Below, piece by piece: positions 44,580 through 54,029 of a stretch of 64,000 nt of DNA (positions are counted from its first letter, which is position 1; every line of letters begins with the position of its first letter). The position numbers and the translations under genes were made by a program. The notes under the pieces are model-generated. The model saw only the letters and a list, made by a program, of their open reading frames with translations. It had not been told where the DNA came from and searched no databases. This DNA comes from Actinoplanes teichomyceticus ATCC 31121 (GTDB lineage Bacteria; Actinomycetota; Actinomycetes; Mycobacteriales; Micromonosporaceae), in assembly GCF_003711105.1 (NCBI RefSeq), contig NZ_CP023865.1:3621001-3685000 (forward strand), written 5' to 3'.

Positions 44580-45220
44580 CCGCACCGCGGCCGTCCGGCT
44601 GTCACGGCCCTTGCCGCACCGGCGGCCGTCCGGCCGCCACCGACCGTGTCTGACCGCACCGGCGGCCGTCCGGCCGCCGGCGACCGTGTCTGACCGCACC
44701 GGCGGCCGTCCGGCCGCCGGCGACCCCCGACCGCGCCGGCGCCCGCCGGGATGTGGCCGTGCCCGGCCGCCGGGCGACCGTCCCGGACCGGACAGGCCGT
44801 GTGGCCTGCATCACCGGGAGAAGCACATCCCGGCCGGCGATCCGGCCGCGCGGCGACCCGGACGGTCCCGCGCCGGCGGGGCGGAACCGGACCCGCGGCG
44901 GCGCCCCCTCCGTGACCAGCGTGATCTGCGTCGCACGGCGCCACCGGGCCGTCCGGCCGCGACGCGACAACGCGCTGGTGGGCGGCGATCCGCCGGGCCC
45001 GCGCGGACCCCGGGTGGGGCCGAAGGTCCCGGACCCCCGGTGCCATTGCACCTGATCGCGGAACCGGTCGCGGACCATCCTGGACTTGGGCTCAGGCCCG
45101 GTTGATGCGGACCGAACAATCAGCCGGCGGGCGGGTGACGACGGTCGCCCTCCGCACCGCATCGGCGAAGGGCTGGGCACACGAGCCCGGCCGGACAGAT
45201 CACGACTCTGGGAGATCGAC
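44580..45220. other. 641-bp intergenic region before pflB with tandem hairpin repeats
   Basis: The first 150 bp hold tandem 40-bp repeats, each with a perfect hairpin. The next 400 bp show no convincing gene. The last 60 bp before pflB are AT-richer and should contain its promoter. No DosR-like box was found here. Confidence 0.55.
44616..44730 (+). repeat. 40-bp tandem repeat, each unit with a GGCGGCCG-TC-CGGCCGCC hairpin
   Basis: Units begin at 44616, 44656 and 44696, exactly 40 bp apart. Each contains GGCGGCCGTCCGGCCGCC, a perfect 8-bp stem with a 2-nt loop, then GACCGTGTCTGACC in the first two units. A degenerate copy lies at about 44583. It is non-coding and could be tandem terminators, a protein-binding array or a structured leader. 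Confidence 0.85.
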
Positions 45221-47482
45221 ATGAGCGCAACCGTTCTGGACGCGACCGCCACCGGCCTCGACCCGTGGCGCGGCTTCAGCGGGGACGCTTGGCGCGCCGG
45301 CGTCGAGGTGCGTGACTTCATCCAGGCCAACTACGCGCCGTACACCGGCGACGCGTCGTTCCTGGCCGGCCCGACGGAGCGCACCCAGGGCATCTGGCGC
45401 ACGCTGACCGCGATGTTCCCGGCCGAGCGCGAGCGCGGAATCTACGACGTCGACGCGATCACCCCGTCCACCATCACCAGCCACAAGCCCGGCTTCATCG
45501 ACCAGGCCAACGAGCTGATCGTCGGCCTGCAGACCGACGCGCCGCTGCGCCGCGCGATCATCCCGAACGGCGGCTGGCGGATGGTGGAGAACAGCCTCAA
45601 GGCGTACGGGTACGCGCCGGACCCCGCCGTGGCGGAGATCTTCACCAAGTACCGCAAGACCCACAACGCCGGCGTGTTCGACGCCTACCCCAAGGACGTG
45701 CTGGCCGCCCGCAAGTCGCACATCATCACCGGCCTGCCGGACGCGTACGGCCGCGGCCGGATCATCGGCGACTACCGCCGGGTCGCCCTCTACGGCGTCG
45801 ACCGGCTGATCGAGGCGAAGAAGGCCGACCGGGACGCCTGCGCGAACATGGCGATGACCGAGGAGGTCATCCGCCGCCGCGAGGAGCTCTCCGAGCAGAT
45901 CCGCGCGCTGACCGAGCTCAAGGAGATGGCCGCCTCCTACGGCTACGACATCTCCGCCCCGGCCGCCACCGGCCGCGAGGCCATCCAGTGGCTGTACTTC
46001 GCCTACCTGGCCGCGGTGAAGGAGCAGAACGGCGCCGCGATGTCGCTGGGCCGCACCTCCTCGTTCATCGACATCTACCTGGAGCGCGACATCGCCGAGG
46101 GCCGCCTCACCGAGGAGCAGGCCCAGGAGCTGGTCGACGACTTCGTGATCAAGCTGCGGATCGTGCGGTTCCTGCGCACGCCCGAGTACGACGAGCTGTT
46201 CTCCGGCGACCCGACCTGGGTGACCGAGTCGATCGGCGGCATCGGCGCCGACGGCCGCCCGCTGGTGACCCGCACCAGCTTCCGCTACCTGCAGACGCTC
46301 TACAACCTCGGCCCCGCGCCGGAGCCGAACCTGACCGTCTTCTGGTCGCCCGAGCTGCCGCAGGGCTTCAAGGACTTCTGCGCGCAGGTCTCCATCGACA
46401 CCAGCGCCATCCAGTACGAGTCCGACGAGCTGATGCGCCCCCGCTACGGCGACGACACGGCGATCGCCTGCTGCGTCTCGGCCATGGAGGTCGGCAAGCA
46501 GATGCAGTTCTTCGGCGCCCGGGTGAACCTCGCCAAGACCCTGCTGTACGCGATCAACGGTGGTCGCGACGAGGTGTCCGGCGCGCAGGTCGGCCCGCAG
46601 CTGCCGCCGCTGACCGGTGACGTGCTGGACTACGCGCAGGTGGCCGAGCGCTTCGACACGATGATGGAGTGGCTCGCCGCCACCTACGTCAACGCGCTCA
46701 ACATCATCCACTACATGCACGACAAGTACGCCTACGAGCGCATCGAGATGGCCCTGCACGACACGGACATCCTGCGCACCCTGGCGTGCGGCATCGCCGG
46801 TCTCTCGGTGGCGGCCGACTCGCTCTCGGCGATCAAGAACGCCACCGTACGGCCGGTCCGCGACGAGCGTGGCCTGGTCGTCGACTACACCGTCGAGGGC
46901 GAGTTCCCGACGTACGGCAACAACGACGACCGTGCCGACGCGATCGCCGTGGAGCTGGTCGAGTCGTTCATGGCCAAGATCCGCAAGCACCCGACCTACC
47001 GGGGCGCGGTGCACACCCAGTCGGTGCTCACCATCACCTCGAACGTCGTCTACGGCAAGCACACCGGCAACACCCCGGACGGCCGGCGCGCCGGTCAGCC
47101 GTTCGCCCCGGGCGCCAACCCGATGAACGGCCGGGACAAGCACGGGATGGTCGCCGCGGCGCTGTCGGTGGCGAAGCTGCCCTACGAGCACGCCCAGGAC
47201 GGCATCTCGCTGACCACCACGGTCACCCCGAACGGCCTCGGCAACACCCGGGACGAGCAGGTCCGTAACCTGGTGGGCGTGCTGGACGGCTACACCGCCA
47301 CCGGCGGCTTCCACATGAACGTCAACGTGCTCAACCGGTCCACCCTGGAGGACGCGATGGCGCACCCGGAGAACTACCCGCAGCTGACCATCCGGGTCTC
47401 CGGATACGCGGTCAACTTCGTCCGGCTGACCCGCGAGCAGCAGTTGGACGTCATCTCACGCACCTTCCACGGTGCCCTGTGA
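45221..47482 (+). CDS. pflB: Pyruvate formate-lyase (formate C-acetyltransferase)
   Basis: Glycyl-radical enzyme of 753 residues that splits pyruvate with CoA into acetyl-CoA and formate under anoxia. Adjacent active-site cysteines Cys417-Cys418 lie in [10 protein letters not shown], as in E. coli 418/419. The radical Gly728 lies in [11 protein letters not shown] near the C terminus. GGGAGA lies 5-6 nt before the ATG. Its stop overlaps the GTG of the activase gene, so both are made together. Such a strict oxygen-sensitive enzyme is unusual in largely aerobic actinomycetes. With adhE and phosphoketolase it argues for a real fermentative mode. Confidence 0.97.
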   Translation: MSATVLDATATGLDPWRGFSGDAWRAGVEVRDFIQANYAPYTGDASFLAGPTERTQGIWRTLTAMFPAERERGIYDVDAITPSTITSHKPGFIDQANELIVGLQTDAPLRRAIIPNGGWRMVENSLKAYGYAPDPAVAEIFTKYRKTHNAGVFDAYPKDVLAARKSHIITGLPDAYGRGRIIGDYRRVALYGVDRLIEAKKADRDACANMAMTEEVIRRREELSEQIRALTELKEMAASYGYDISAPAATGREAIQWLYFAYLAAVKEQNGAAMSLGRTSSFIDIYLERDIAEGRLTEEQAQELVDDFVIKLRIVRFLRTPEYDELFSGDPTWVTESIGGIGADGRPLVTRTSFRYLQTLYNLGPAPEPNLTVFWSPELPQGFKDFCAQVSIDTSAIQYESDELMRPRYGDDTAIACCVSAMEVGKQMQFFGARVNLAKTLLYAINGGRDEVSGAQVGPQLPPLTGDVLDYAQVAERFDTMMEWLAATYVNALNIIHYMHDKYAYERIEMALHDTDILRTLACGIAGLSVAADSLSAIKNATVRPVRDERGLVVDYTVEGEFPTYGNNDDRADAIAVELVESFMAKIRKHPTYRGAVHTQSVLTITSNVVYGKHTGNTPDGRRAGQPFAPGANPMNGRDKHGMVAAALSVAKLPYEHAQDGISLTTTVTPNGLGNTRDEQVRNLVGVLDGYTATGGFHMNVNVLNRSTLEDAMAHPENYPQLTIRVSGYAVNFVRLTREQQLDVISRTFHGAL

Positions 47483-48300
47483 CCGGCACCCTGCACCGCC
47501 CCGACCTGGGTATCACCCCGGTCGGGGCGCACTCCGGGCCGGCCGGTGAGCTGATCGGCTCGGTGCACTCGTGGGACGTGGTGACCGCCGCCGACGGGCC
47601 GGGCACCCGGTTCGTGACCTTCTTCGCCGGGTGCCACCTGCGCTGCCTGTACTGCCACAACCCGGACACCTGGGAGGGGCGTAACGGTCAGCACATCACG
47701 GTGGACGACCTGGTCGCCAAGATGACGTCGTTCAAGCCGTTCATCAAGGCGGCCGGGGGCGGGGTGACCGTCTCCGGCGGGGAGCCGCTGCTGCAGCACC
47801 ACTTCGTCGAGGCGTACCTGCGCCGCTGCAAGCAGGAGGGCATGCACACCGCCCTGGACACCGCCGGGTTCCTCGGCGCCCGGGCCACCGACCAGCTGCT
47901 CGACGACACCGACCTGGTGCTGCTGGACGTGAAGAGCTCGGATGCGAACACGTACCGGAAGGTCACCGGCGTGGCGCTGCACCCGACCATCGCGTTCGGT
48001 GACCGGCTCGCCGCGCGTGGCAACCGGATGCGGGTGCGGTTCGTGCTGGTGCCCGGCCTCACCGACGACCCGGCCAACATCGCCGGTGTCGCCGACCTCG
48101 CCGCCCGCTGGGGCAGCGTGGACCGCGGCGGTGTGGTGGAGCAGGTCGACATCCTCGGCTACCACCGCCTCGGCGTGGTCAAGTACCAGGAGCTCGGGAT
48201 GCGCTACCCGCTGCCGGACACCGTCCCGCCGGACGCCGGGCAGCTGGCCGCCGCGGCGGCGCACTTCGCCGAGCGGGGTCTGCGGGTCACCACGTCCTAG
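47479..48300 (+). CDS. pflA: Pyruvate formate-lyase activating enzyme (radical SAM)
   Basis: Radical SAM enzyme of 273 residues that installs the glycyl radical on PflB. The [4Fe-4S] cluster motif CxxxCxxC is Cys52/56/59 in [24 protein letters not shown] supplies the GGE SAM-binding motif. The N terminus is about 23 residues longer than in E. coli PflA. The GTG start overlaps the pflB stop (GTGA). A reductant such as flavodoxin must come from elsewhere, since none is nearby. A strong terminator follows. Confidence 0.96.
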   Translation: MTGTLHRPDLGITPVGAHSGPAGELIGSVHSWDVVTAADGPGTRFVTFFAGCHLRCLYCHNPDTWEGRNGQHITVDDLVAKMTSFKPFIKAAGGGVTVSGGEPLLQHHFVEAYLRRCKQEGMHTALDTAGFLGARATDQLLDDTDLVLLDVKSSDANTYRKVTGVALHPTIAFGDRLAARGNRMRVRFVLVPGLTDDPANIAGVADLAARWGSVDRGGVVEQVDILGYHRLGVVKYQELGMRYPLPDTVPPDAGQLAAAAAHFAERGLRVTTS

Positions 48301-48317
48301 AGCCGGGTGACGGCCCG

Positions 48318-48357
48318 GCCGAGCGGCCCACCGGCGGATGCCGGTGGGCCGCTCGGC
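48318..48357. terminator. Very strong hairpin terminator after pflBA
   Basis: Perfect 18-bp arms (GCCGAGCGGCCCACCGGC and its complement) with a GGAT loop begin 18 nt after the pflA stop, between convergent genes. Confidence 0.85.
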
Positions 48358-48470
48358 GTCTCCGAAGCGCGGCCTGACCCGCCCCGCGGGCAGCCCGGTC
48401 GCGGCCGGCCCTGGTCCGGCCCGGCCGAGGTCGGGCCCGGCTCGGGTGCGACCAGCCCCGGCTCCGGCGC

Positions 48471-49472
48471 TCACTCGCCGGAGGGCAGCAGCACCTCTTC
48501 GAGCCGGCGGCGCGGGGTGGCCGTGGCCGGCCGGCCGTACCCGACCCGCAGGATGATCTGCGCCCAGAGCCCCGCGCCGGTGTCGGTGAGCTGCTCGCGG
48601 ATGCCCGGCACCTCGACCGCCTGGCTGATCGGGGTGGTGGCCAGGTTCAGCCAGGTCGCGGTGAGCAGCACCCGCTGCAGGGCCTGCCCGGCGGCCAGCC
48701 AGGCGGCGCGGTCGTCGCCCCGGGTGGCGAGCACCATGACGCTCGGGTACGGCTCGAACGCCTCGGTGGGCCGGCTCAGCTGCGGCTGCAGCAGGCCGAA
48801 GTCGCGCAGCGGCAGCATCTCCATGGCGTCCCACGGCCCGATCACCGACGGCGGGACACCGTCGCGGCGCGGGATCCGGTGGGTGGTCCAGCGGGCCAGT
48901 TCCGCCCGGTAGCCGCCGGTGGCGCGCTGTCGCCGCCCGGCGGCCTGGGACAGCGCGATGATCGCGTTCCGGCTGACCGGGTTGGCCAGGGTCAGCCGCG
49001 CGTGTTCGGTGGCGGCGGCGTCGATCATGTGCTCGATCGCGTCGGCGGGCACGGCGGCACGGGAGAACGGGTACCGGTTGGTGTGCCGGTGTCCGATCGC
49101 GGCGGCCAGCCGCTCGACGGCCGCCGTGACCGTGGCCGGTCCGGCGCAGGTGACCCGGGCGGCCAGCTCCGGCTGTTGCGGGTCGGGGAAGACCTCCAGA
49201 TGTGGCAGGTGACCGGCGGCGCGCAGGCTCAGCCGGAGGGTGAGGACGGCGGCGCCGACGCTGATCATGAGCTCCCGACCGGCCGGGTCGAGCACGTCGA
49301 GCCGCCGGCTCTGGTCGGCGTACACCTCCACGCTGTCGGCCCCGATCCGGAACAGCCACGGCTGGCTGTTGTGCAGCGACGGCGCCGCCGTCGCGGCCCG
49401 GACGCAGCTTTCCAGCACCGCACGTGCCGGTGCCGCGACCTTCTCGCCCTGTGTGCTGGAGTTCACGGTCAT
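48471..49472 (-). CDS. Acg-type nitroreductase-family protein
   Basis: Nitroreductase-fold protein of about 333 residues. It resembles mycobacterial Acg (Rv2032) and related DosR-regulon proteins, which bind flavin and may sequester FMN. The N-terminal ATAAPSLHNSQPWLFRI and the middle IGHRHTNRYPFS are diagnostic of this subfamily. The C-terminal half is a divergent second lobe. GTG 49475 and ATG 49472 lie too close to GGAAGG for ideal initiation, and GTG 49466 is spaced better, so the exact start is open. It is divergent from the universal stress gene, and DosR-like boxes lie between them. This suggests induction under hypoxia or nitric oxide. Confidence 0.9.
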   Translation of the reverse strand: MTVNSSTQGEKVAAPARAVLESCVRAATAAPSLHNSQPWLFRIGADSVEVYADQSRRLDVLDPAGRELMISVGAAVLTLRLSLRAAGHLPHLEVFPDPQQPELAARVTCAGPATVTAAVERLAAAIGHRHTNRYPFSRAAVPADAIEHMIDAAATEHARLTLANPVSRNAIIALSQAAGRRQRATGGYRAELARWTTHRIPRRDGVPPSVIGPWDAMEMLPLRDFGLLQPQLSRPTEAFEPYPSVMVLATRGDDRAAWLAAGQALQRVLLTATWLNLATTPISQAVEVPGIREQLTDTGAGLWAQIILRVGYGRPATATPRRRLEEVLLPSGE

Positions 49473-49541
49473 CACCTTCCGGCTTCGTCACCGCCCTGTC
49501 GCGTTCAGTATTTGGTGACGGTGGGGAGCGCGGAGAGGGGC

Positions 49542-49561
49542 GTTGGACCCGCAGACCCGAG
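49542..49561. promoter_or_regulatory. Weak second DosR-like box, minus-strand orientation
   Basis: On the minus strand the site reads CTCGGGTCTGCGGGTCCAAC. About half of its positions fit the DosR consensus. It is closer to the nitroreductase gene, about 75 bp upstream. DosR sites often occur in pairs, but this one alone would not be convincing. Confidence 0.3.
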
Positions 49562-49634
49562 GCTTTCGCTGTGACAACCGCCTGAACTGGGTATTCGGGA
49601 GCGCAGGCCGATCTTTTCAGCGCTCTTGACCGGG

Positions 49635-49654
49635 TTCGGGACTTCCGGCCCTGC
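49635..49654. promoter_or_regulatory. DosR/DevR-type box TTCGGGACTTCCGGCCCTGC
   Basis: The site matches the first ten positions of the mycobacterial DosR consensus TTSGGGACTWWAGTCCCSAA and keeps G-x-CCC in the second half. The GGGACTT-N2-GGCCC form occurs in known DosR sites. It lies about 55 bp upstream of the probable stress-protein transcription start (a GATAAC hexamer at 49687-49692) and in the shared promoter with the Acg-like gene. Confidence 0.7.
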
Positions 49655-49735
49655 TACGGAACGCTGACCGGTTGAAGACTGACCGTGATAACAGTGATGT
49701 GACCGTCGTCACCCGAAAGTGTACGAAGGGAAGCG

Positions 49736-50224
49736 ATGACCATGATGCTGCAGAGCGTGATCGATGCACCGGATGCCGGCAGCGAGGTTGTCATGTACGA
49801 CCCGGAGAGGCGCGGCGGCGCCGGGGGATCGTTCGTCGTGGCCGCGGTCGACGCGGACGACAGCGCCGCCGCGGTGCTCTCCTATGCCGCGGCGCGCGCC
49901 CGTGAGCTGGGTGTCTGTCTGCGCGTGGCGCACGCCTGGAGCGGTGACGAGCGATTGCCGGAGGTGGACCTGCTGCTGTCCTCACTGTTGTACGACTGCC
50001 TGCCGGCCGCCGAGGCGGCGGGAGCGGAGCGGGCGATCCTGCACGACGACCCGGTGGCCGCGCTCACCGCGGTCAGCCGCGACGCCGCGCTGCTGGTGGT
50101 CTCCGCGTCGAGCAGCGGCGCGAGCGACAAGCGGCCGCTGGGCGACACGGCCCGCGCCCTGGCCGGCCACACCGCCTGCCCGCTGGCCGTGGTCGTGCCG
50201 GCCGCCCGCGAGCCGCAACCCTGA
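49736..50224 (+). CDS. Universal stress protein (UspA fold)
   Basis: Single-domain universal stress protein of 162 residues. The fold starts at SFVVAAVDADDSAAAVLSYA. The C-terminal loop reads VVSASSSGASDKRPLGDTA. The usual ATP-binding pattern G-x2-G-x9-G-(S/T) is altered, with the first Gly replaced by Ser, so ATP binding is uncertain. AAGG lies 6 nt before the ATG. A DosR-like box sits about 90 bp upstream of the start codon. In mycobacteria many universal stress proteins belong to the hypoxia regulon, matching this context. Confidence 0.88.
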   Translation: MTMMLQSVIDAPDAGSEVVMYDPERRGGAGGSFVVAAVDADDSAAAVLSYAAARARELGVCLRVAHAWSGDERLPEVDLLLSSLLYDCLPAAEAAGAERAILHDDPVAALTAVSRDAALLVVSASSSGASDKRPLGDTARALAGHTACPLAVVVPAAREPQP

Positions 50225-50319
50225 CCCGGTTCCCGGGGTTCCCCGACCGACCGGACGGCATCCGCGCCGCGGCCCCGGCGCGGTTGCCGGGGATCTCCGG
50301 AACGGCCGGGCACGTGCCT

Positions 50320-50347
50320 GTCGTGGCGTCCCCGGGGACGCCACGAC
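50320..50347. terminator. 28-bp perfect palindrome between convergent genes
   Basis: GTCGTGGCGTCCCC is followed directly by its complement, between the stress-protein and phosphoketolase genes. It suits bidirectional termination. Confidence 0.75.
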
Positions 50348-50362
50348 CGGCGGCCGGACGGC

Positions 50363-52804
50363 TCAGTGCTCGGCCCAGTCCTCCAGCGACCATTCGTGCA
50401 CCTCGGGCATGTCCTCGAGGTGTTCGACGACGTAGGTTTCGTGGCGGGCCAGTTGTGCTTCGCACCAGGCTTTGAGTTCGGAGGCGCCGCTGGGCAGGCG
50501 TTTGGCGTTGTTGATGGCGTCCATGACCAGGTGGTAGCGGGACGCGCGGTTGCGGACGGTCATGTCGAACGGGGTGGTGGTGGTGCCCTGTTCGATGAAG
50601 CCACGCACCCGGAACCGGTCGGCGTCGGGCCGGCCGTGCACGAGCTGGTGGATCGCGCCGGGGTAGCCGTGGAAGGAGAAGACCACGTCGACGTGGTCGG
50701 TGAACAGTTCCCGGAACATGGTCTCGCTCATGCCGTGCGGGTGGTCCTTCGGCCGTGGCAGGGTCATCAGGTCGACCACGTTGACCACGCGGACCTTCAG
50801 CTGCGGCAGTTTCTCCATCAGGATCCGCGCGGCGGCCACGGTCTCCATGGTGACCACGTCACCGGCGCAGGCCAGCACGATGTCCGGGTCGCTGGAGCCG
50901 TCGTCGGTACCGGCCCATTCCCAGATCCCGGCGCCCTTGGTGCAGTGCTCGATGGCCTGGTCCATGTCCAGCCACTGCAGCTGCGGCTGCTTGTCGATCA
51001 CGATCAGGTTGATGTACGACCGGGACCGGAAGCAGTGATCGGCGACCGACAGCAGGGTGTTGGCGTCCGGCGGCAGGTAGACCCGGGCCACGTCACCGCG
51101 CTGGGTCAGCACGTTCTGGATCAGGCCCGGCCCCTGGTGGGAGAACCCGTTGTGGTCGTTACGCCACGCGGTCGAGGTCAGCAGGATGTTCAGGCTCGGC
51201 ACCTTGGCCCGCCACGGCAGGTGCGAGGCCTCCTGCAGCCACTTGCCGTGCTGGATCGTCTGCGACGCGCTGACCATCGCGAACGCCTCGTAGGTGGCGA
51301 ACATGCCGTGCCGGCCGGTCAGGTTGTAGCCCTCCAGCCAGCCGTGGCAGTTGTGCTCGGAGAGCACCTCCATCACCCGCCCGGACCGGCTGATCTTCAC
51401 GTCCTCGCCGGTGACGGTCTCCATGAACGCCCGGTCGGACACCTCGAACACCGCGCCGAGCCGGTTGCTGTTGGTCTCGTCCGGGCAGAACAACCGGAAC
51501 CGATCCGGGTTACGGGTGTAGATGTCCCGCATGAACTCACCGAGCCTGCGCGTCGACTCCGCCCGCCCCTGCGCCGGCCGTTTCACCTCGACCGCATAAC
51601 CACGGAAGTCCGGCAGATCCAGATCCCGGGTCAGCAACCCCCCGTTGGCATGCGGACTCGCGCTCATCCGCAGATCACCCTCCGGCGCCAACGCCCGCAC
51701 CAGCTCCACCGGCGCGCCGGTCGCGTCGAACAACTCCTCCGGCCGGTACGACCGCAGCCACTTCTCCAGTTCCTTGAGGTGATCCGGGTTGCCCTTCACC
51801 CCGGACAGCGGCACCTGGTGCGACCGCCACGTCCCGGTCACCGTGATCCCGTCGATCTTCTCCGGACCGGTCCACCCCTTCGGCGTCCGCAGAACGATCA
51901 ACGGCCAGCGCGGGCGCGAGCCGTCCCAGCCGGCCCCGTCCGACCCGCCGCGCGCCGCCGCCTGAATACTCTTGATCCTGTTCCAGGCCTCGGCCAGCGC
52001 GGCCGCGAACCGGTGATGCATCCCCGGGATGTCGTCGCCGCTGACCTCGATGATCTCGTAGCCGTGGCCTTCGAGGAGCTTGCGGACCTCTTCCGGGTCC
52101 TTGCGCGACAGCACGGTCGGACCGGCGATCTTCGCGCCGTTGAGATGCAGGATCGGCAGCACCGCGCCGTCGTGCTCCGGGTTGATGAACGAGATGCCCT
52201 TCCACGAGCCCTCCAGCGGGCCGGTCTCGGCCTCACCGTCACCGACCACCGCGATGCTCAGCAGATCCGGGTTGTCCATCACCGCGCCGAACGCGTGCAC
52301 CAGCACATACCCCAGCTCACCACCCTCATGGATGGAACCCGGCGTGGTCACCGACACGTGACTCGGGATGCCACCCGGACTGGAGAACTGCCGGAACAAC
52401 CGCAGCATCCCGGCCTCGTCCAACCCGACGTTCGGATACACCTCCGAATACGTGCCCTCCAGATAACCCGCCGCCACCAGCGCCGGGCCACCATGCCCCG
52501 GACCGGCCAGATAGATCGCCTGCTGCCCGGTCGTCTTGATCAACCGCGACACGTGCGCGTAGATGAACGACAACCCCGGACTGGTCCCCCAGTGCCCGAG
52601 CAGACGCGGCTTGATGTGTTCGTTCCTGAGCGGCTCACGCAGCAGCGGGTTGCCCTGCAGATAGATCTGGCCGATGGTCAGATAGTTGTTCGCCCGCCAC
52701 CACGCGTCGAGGCCGGCGATCTCGGTATCGTCCGGCGCGGCGAGATTTCGTGCGAGTTGTTCGTGGTCCAGGGTTGCGGCGCGGTTGTCCGAAATGGCGG
52801 TCAC
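50363..52804 (-). CDS. xfp: Xylulose-5-phosphate/fructose-6-phosphate phosphoketolase
   Basis: Thiamine-diphosphate enzyme of 813 residues that cleaves xylulose 5-phosphate (and usually fructose 6-phosphate) with phosphate to acetyl phosphate plus a shorter sugar phosphate. Family signatures are HIKPRLLGHWGTSPGLSFIY and GPGHGGPALVAAGYLEG near the N terminus, the ThDP-binding VVGDGEAETGPLEG, and SFHGYPGAIHQLVHGR near the C terminus. The start is GTG with GAGAGG about 12 nt upstream. It lies in the fermentation island, tail-to-tail with the stress gene. Acetyl phosphate could give ATP via acetate kinase, which is not in the window. Confidence 0.96.
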   Translation of the reverse strand: MTAISDNRAATLDHEQLARNLAAPDDTEIAGLDAWWRANNYLTIGQIYLQGNPLLREPLRNEHIKPRLLGHWGTSPGLSFIYAHVSRLIKTTGQQAIYLAGPGHGGPALVAAGYLEGTYSEVYPNVGLDEAGMLRLFRQFSSPGGIPSHVSVTTPGSIHEGGELGYVLVHAFGAVMDNPDLLSIAVVGDGEAETGPLEGSWKGISFINPEHDGAVLPILHLNGAKIAGPTVLSRKDPEEVRKLLEGHGYEIIEVSGDDIPGMHHRFAAALAEAWNRIKSIQAAARGGSDGAGWDGSRPRWPLIVLRTPKGWTGPEKIDGITVTGTWRSHQVPLSGVKGNPDHLKELEKWLRSYRPEELFDATGAPVELVRALAPEGDLRMSASPHANGGLLTRDLDLPDFRGYAVEVKRPAQGRAESTRRLGEFMRDIYTRNPDRFRLFCPDETNSNRLGAVFEVSDRAFMETVTGEDVKISRSGRVMEVLSEHNCHGWLEGYNLTGRHGMFATYEAFAMVSASQTIQHGKWLQEASHLPWRAKVPSLNILLTSTAWRNDHNGFSHQGPGLIQNVLTQRGDVARVYLPPDANTLLSVADHCFRSRSYINLIVIDKQPQLQWLDMDQAIEHCTKGAGIWEWAGTDDGSSDPDIVLACAGDVVTMETVAAARILMEKLPQLKVRVVNVVDLMTLPRPKDHPHGMSETMFRELFTDHVDVVFSFHGYPGAIHQLVHGRPDADRFRVRGFIEQGTTTTPFDMTVRNRASRYHLVMDAINNAKRLPSGASELKAWCEAQLARHETYVVEHLEDMPEVHEWSLEDWAEH

Positions 52805-53085
52805 TTGAGGTGGTCCTCTCGTTGCGATATCACCTCGATCGGATGCTATTGACGTGCTCGGGCGTCCGCAGGGAAAGGGCGATCGGCGTTACTGGCGGTA
52901 CTGCTGAGGCAGCCGGTGGCGGGCCGCGAGCGGCGCCGGACGGCGGCGCGGCGCGCCACCGGCCGGCCGTGGCCCGCGGACGGGGCCGCACCGGTCGTAC
53001 CGGAACGGGGTGGCGAAGAACCGGGGCATCGCCGCCGGTCCACGCGCGGTACGGTGACGCGGCAGCCGCCGTCGATGGGAGGCCG

Positions 53086-53856
53086 ATGTCCGGCAGAGTC
53101 CGACGTACGATGCTCGCCGCGACCCTCGCCGCGCTCTGTGGCGCCTGCGGCTCCGAGCCGGCCTGGGGGTCGGTCCAGGACGCCGCCGGGCAGCGGCAGC
53201 GGGTGCTCTGCGCGGGCAGCACCGGGCCGGCCGTGGTGCTGGTGCACGGCATCGGCGACAAGGCCGGCTCCGCGTCGTTCGCCGAAGTCCTCGACGCGCT
53301 GCCGGACGACCGGCGGGTGTGCCGCTACGACCGGCCCGGCGCCGGTGACAGCCCGGCCCCGTCCCGGGACGGCCGGGACGCCGGACAGCTCGACGCCGAA
53401 CTCGACACGGTGGTGCGGGCGGCCGACGACCAACATCCGGTCGTGCTGGTCGGACACTCGTTCGGCAGCTACCCGGTGCTGTACTACACCGCCCGGCACC
53501 GCGACCGGGTCGGCGGCGTCGTCCTGGCCGACGGCGTCGACCCCGGCCTCGGCCTGCTGGCCGCTCTCGGCGTGCCCTCCTGGTCGGACGTCGCGATGGC
53601 CAAGGAGCGCCTGGACCTGGCGGCGGTGCAGGCGCAGACCGCGACGGCGGTGACCGAGGGCCGGGAGGCGTTCCGTGACCTGCCGCTGACCGTCATCCGC
53701 CGGGACCGGAACGCCACCGCGGCCTGGCTGAGCGCCCAGCAGCATCTGGCCGGCCTCTCCACCCGGGGACAGCTGACCGTGGCCGCCGGCGCCGGCCACC
53801 AGATCCCCCAGGACGAGCCGGCCGCCGTGGCCGACGCCATCACGCGGCTCTCCTGA
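53086..53856 (+). CDS. Exported alpha/beta hydrolase, possible lipoprotein
   Basis: Alpha/beta hydrolase of 256 residues. The N terminus RVRRTMLAATLAALCGACGS is a short signal sequence that ends in a lipobox-like LCGAC, with an unusual Cys at -3. The oxyanion motif VVLVHGIGDKAG, the nucleophile elbow VGHSFGSYP (Ser near residue 127) and the final GAGHQIPQDEP (His) give a complete triad framework. The substrate is unknown. GGGAGG lies only 3 nt before ATG 53086; ATG 53075 is out of frame. TACGGT near 53050 may be the -10. It is divergent from xfp. Confidence 0.85.
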   Translation: MSGRVRRTMLAATLAALCGACGSEPAWGSVQDAAGQRQRVLCAGSTGPAVVLVHGIGDKAGSASFAEVLDALPDDRRVCRYDRPGAGDSPAPSRDGRDAGQLDAELDTVVRAADDQHPVVLVGHSFGSYPVLYYTARHRDRVGGVVLADGVDPGLGLLAALGVPSWSDVAMAKERLDLAAVQAQTATAVTEGREAFRDLPLTVIRRDRNATAAWLSAQQHLAGLSTRGQLTVAAGAGHQIPQDEPAAVADAITRLS

Positions 53857-54029
53857 CCGCCGCCCGGGTTTCGGCGCGACCCCACCGGGCAGGACGGCAG
53901 GATGATCCGCAACCGGCCGGCCGCCTGCCGGGACGCCACGGTGTGCGGCCCGCGCCCGGCCGAGGACGGGCGGGGCCGCCCGCCGGTCGCGCGGCCGGCG
54001 CTGCGCCGGCCGGTCCGGTAGGGGCGCGC

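Noticed and set aside
45060..45110. DosR box upstream of pflB (TTGGGCTCAGGCCCGG)
   Set aside because: The half-site spacing is wrong and GGGAC is missing, so it was not counted as a site.
44481..45330. Open frames on the minus strand across the pflB upstream gap
   Set aside because: Their products are made of the tandem hairpin repeat (RRPDGRRCG-like) and show no protein-like composition.
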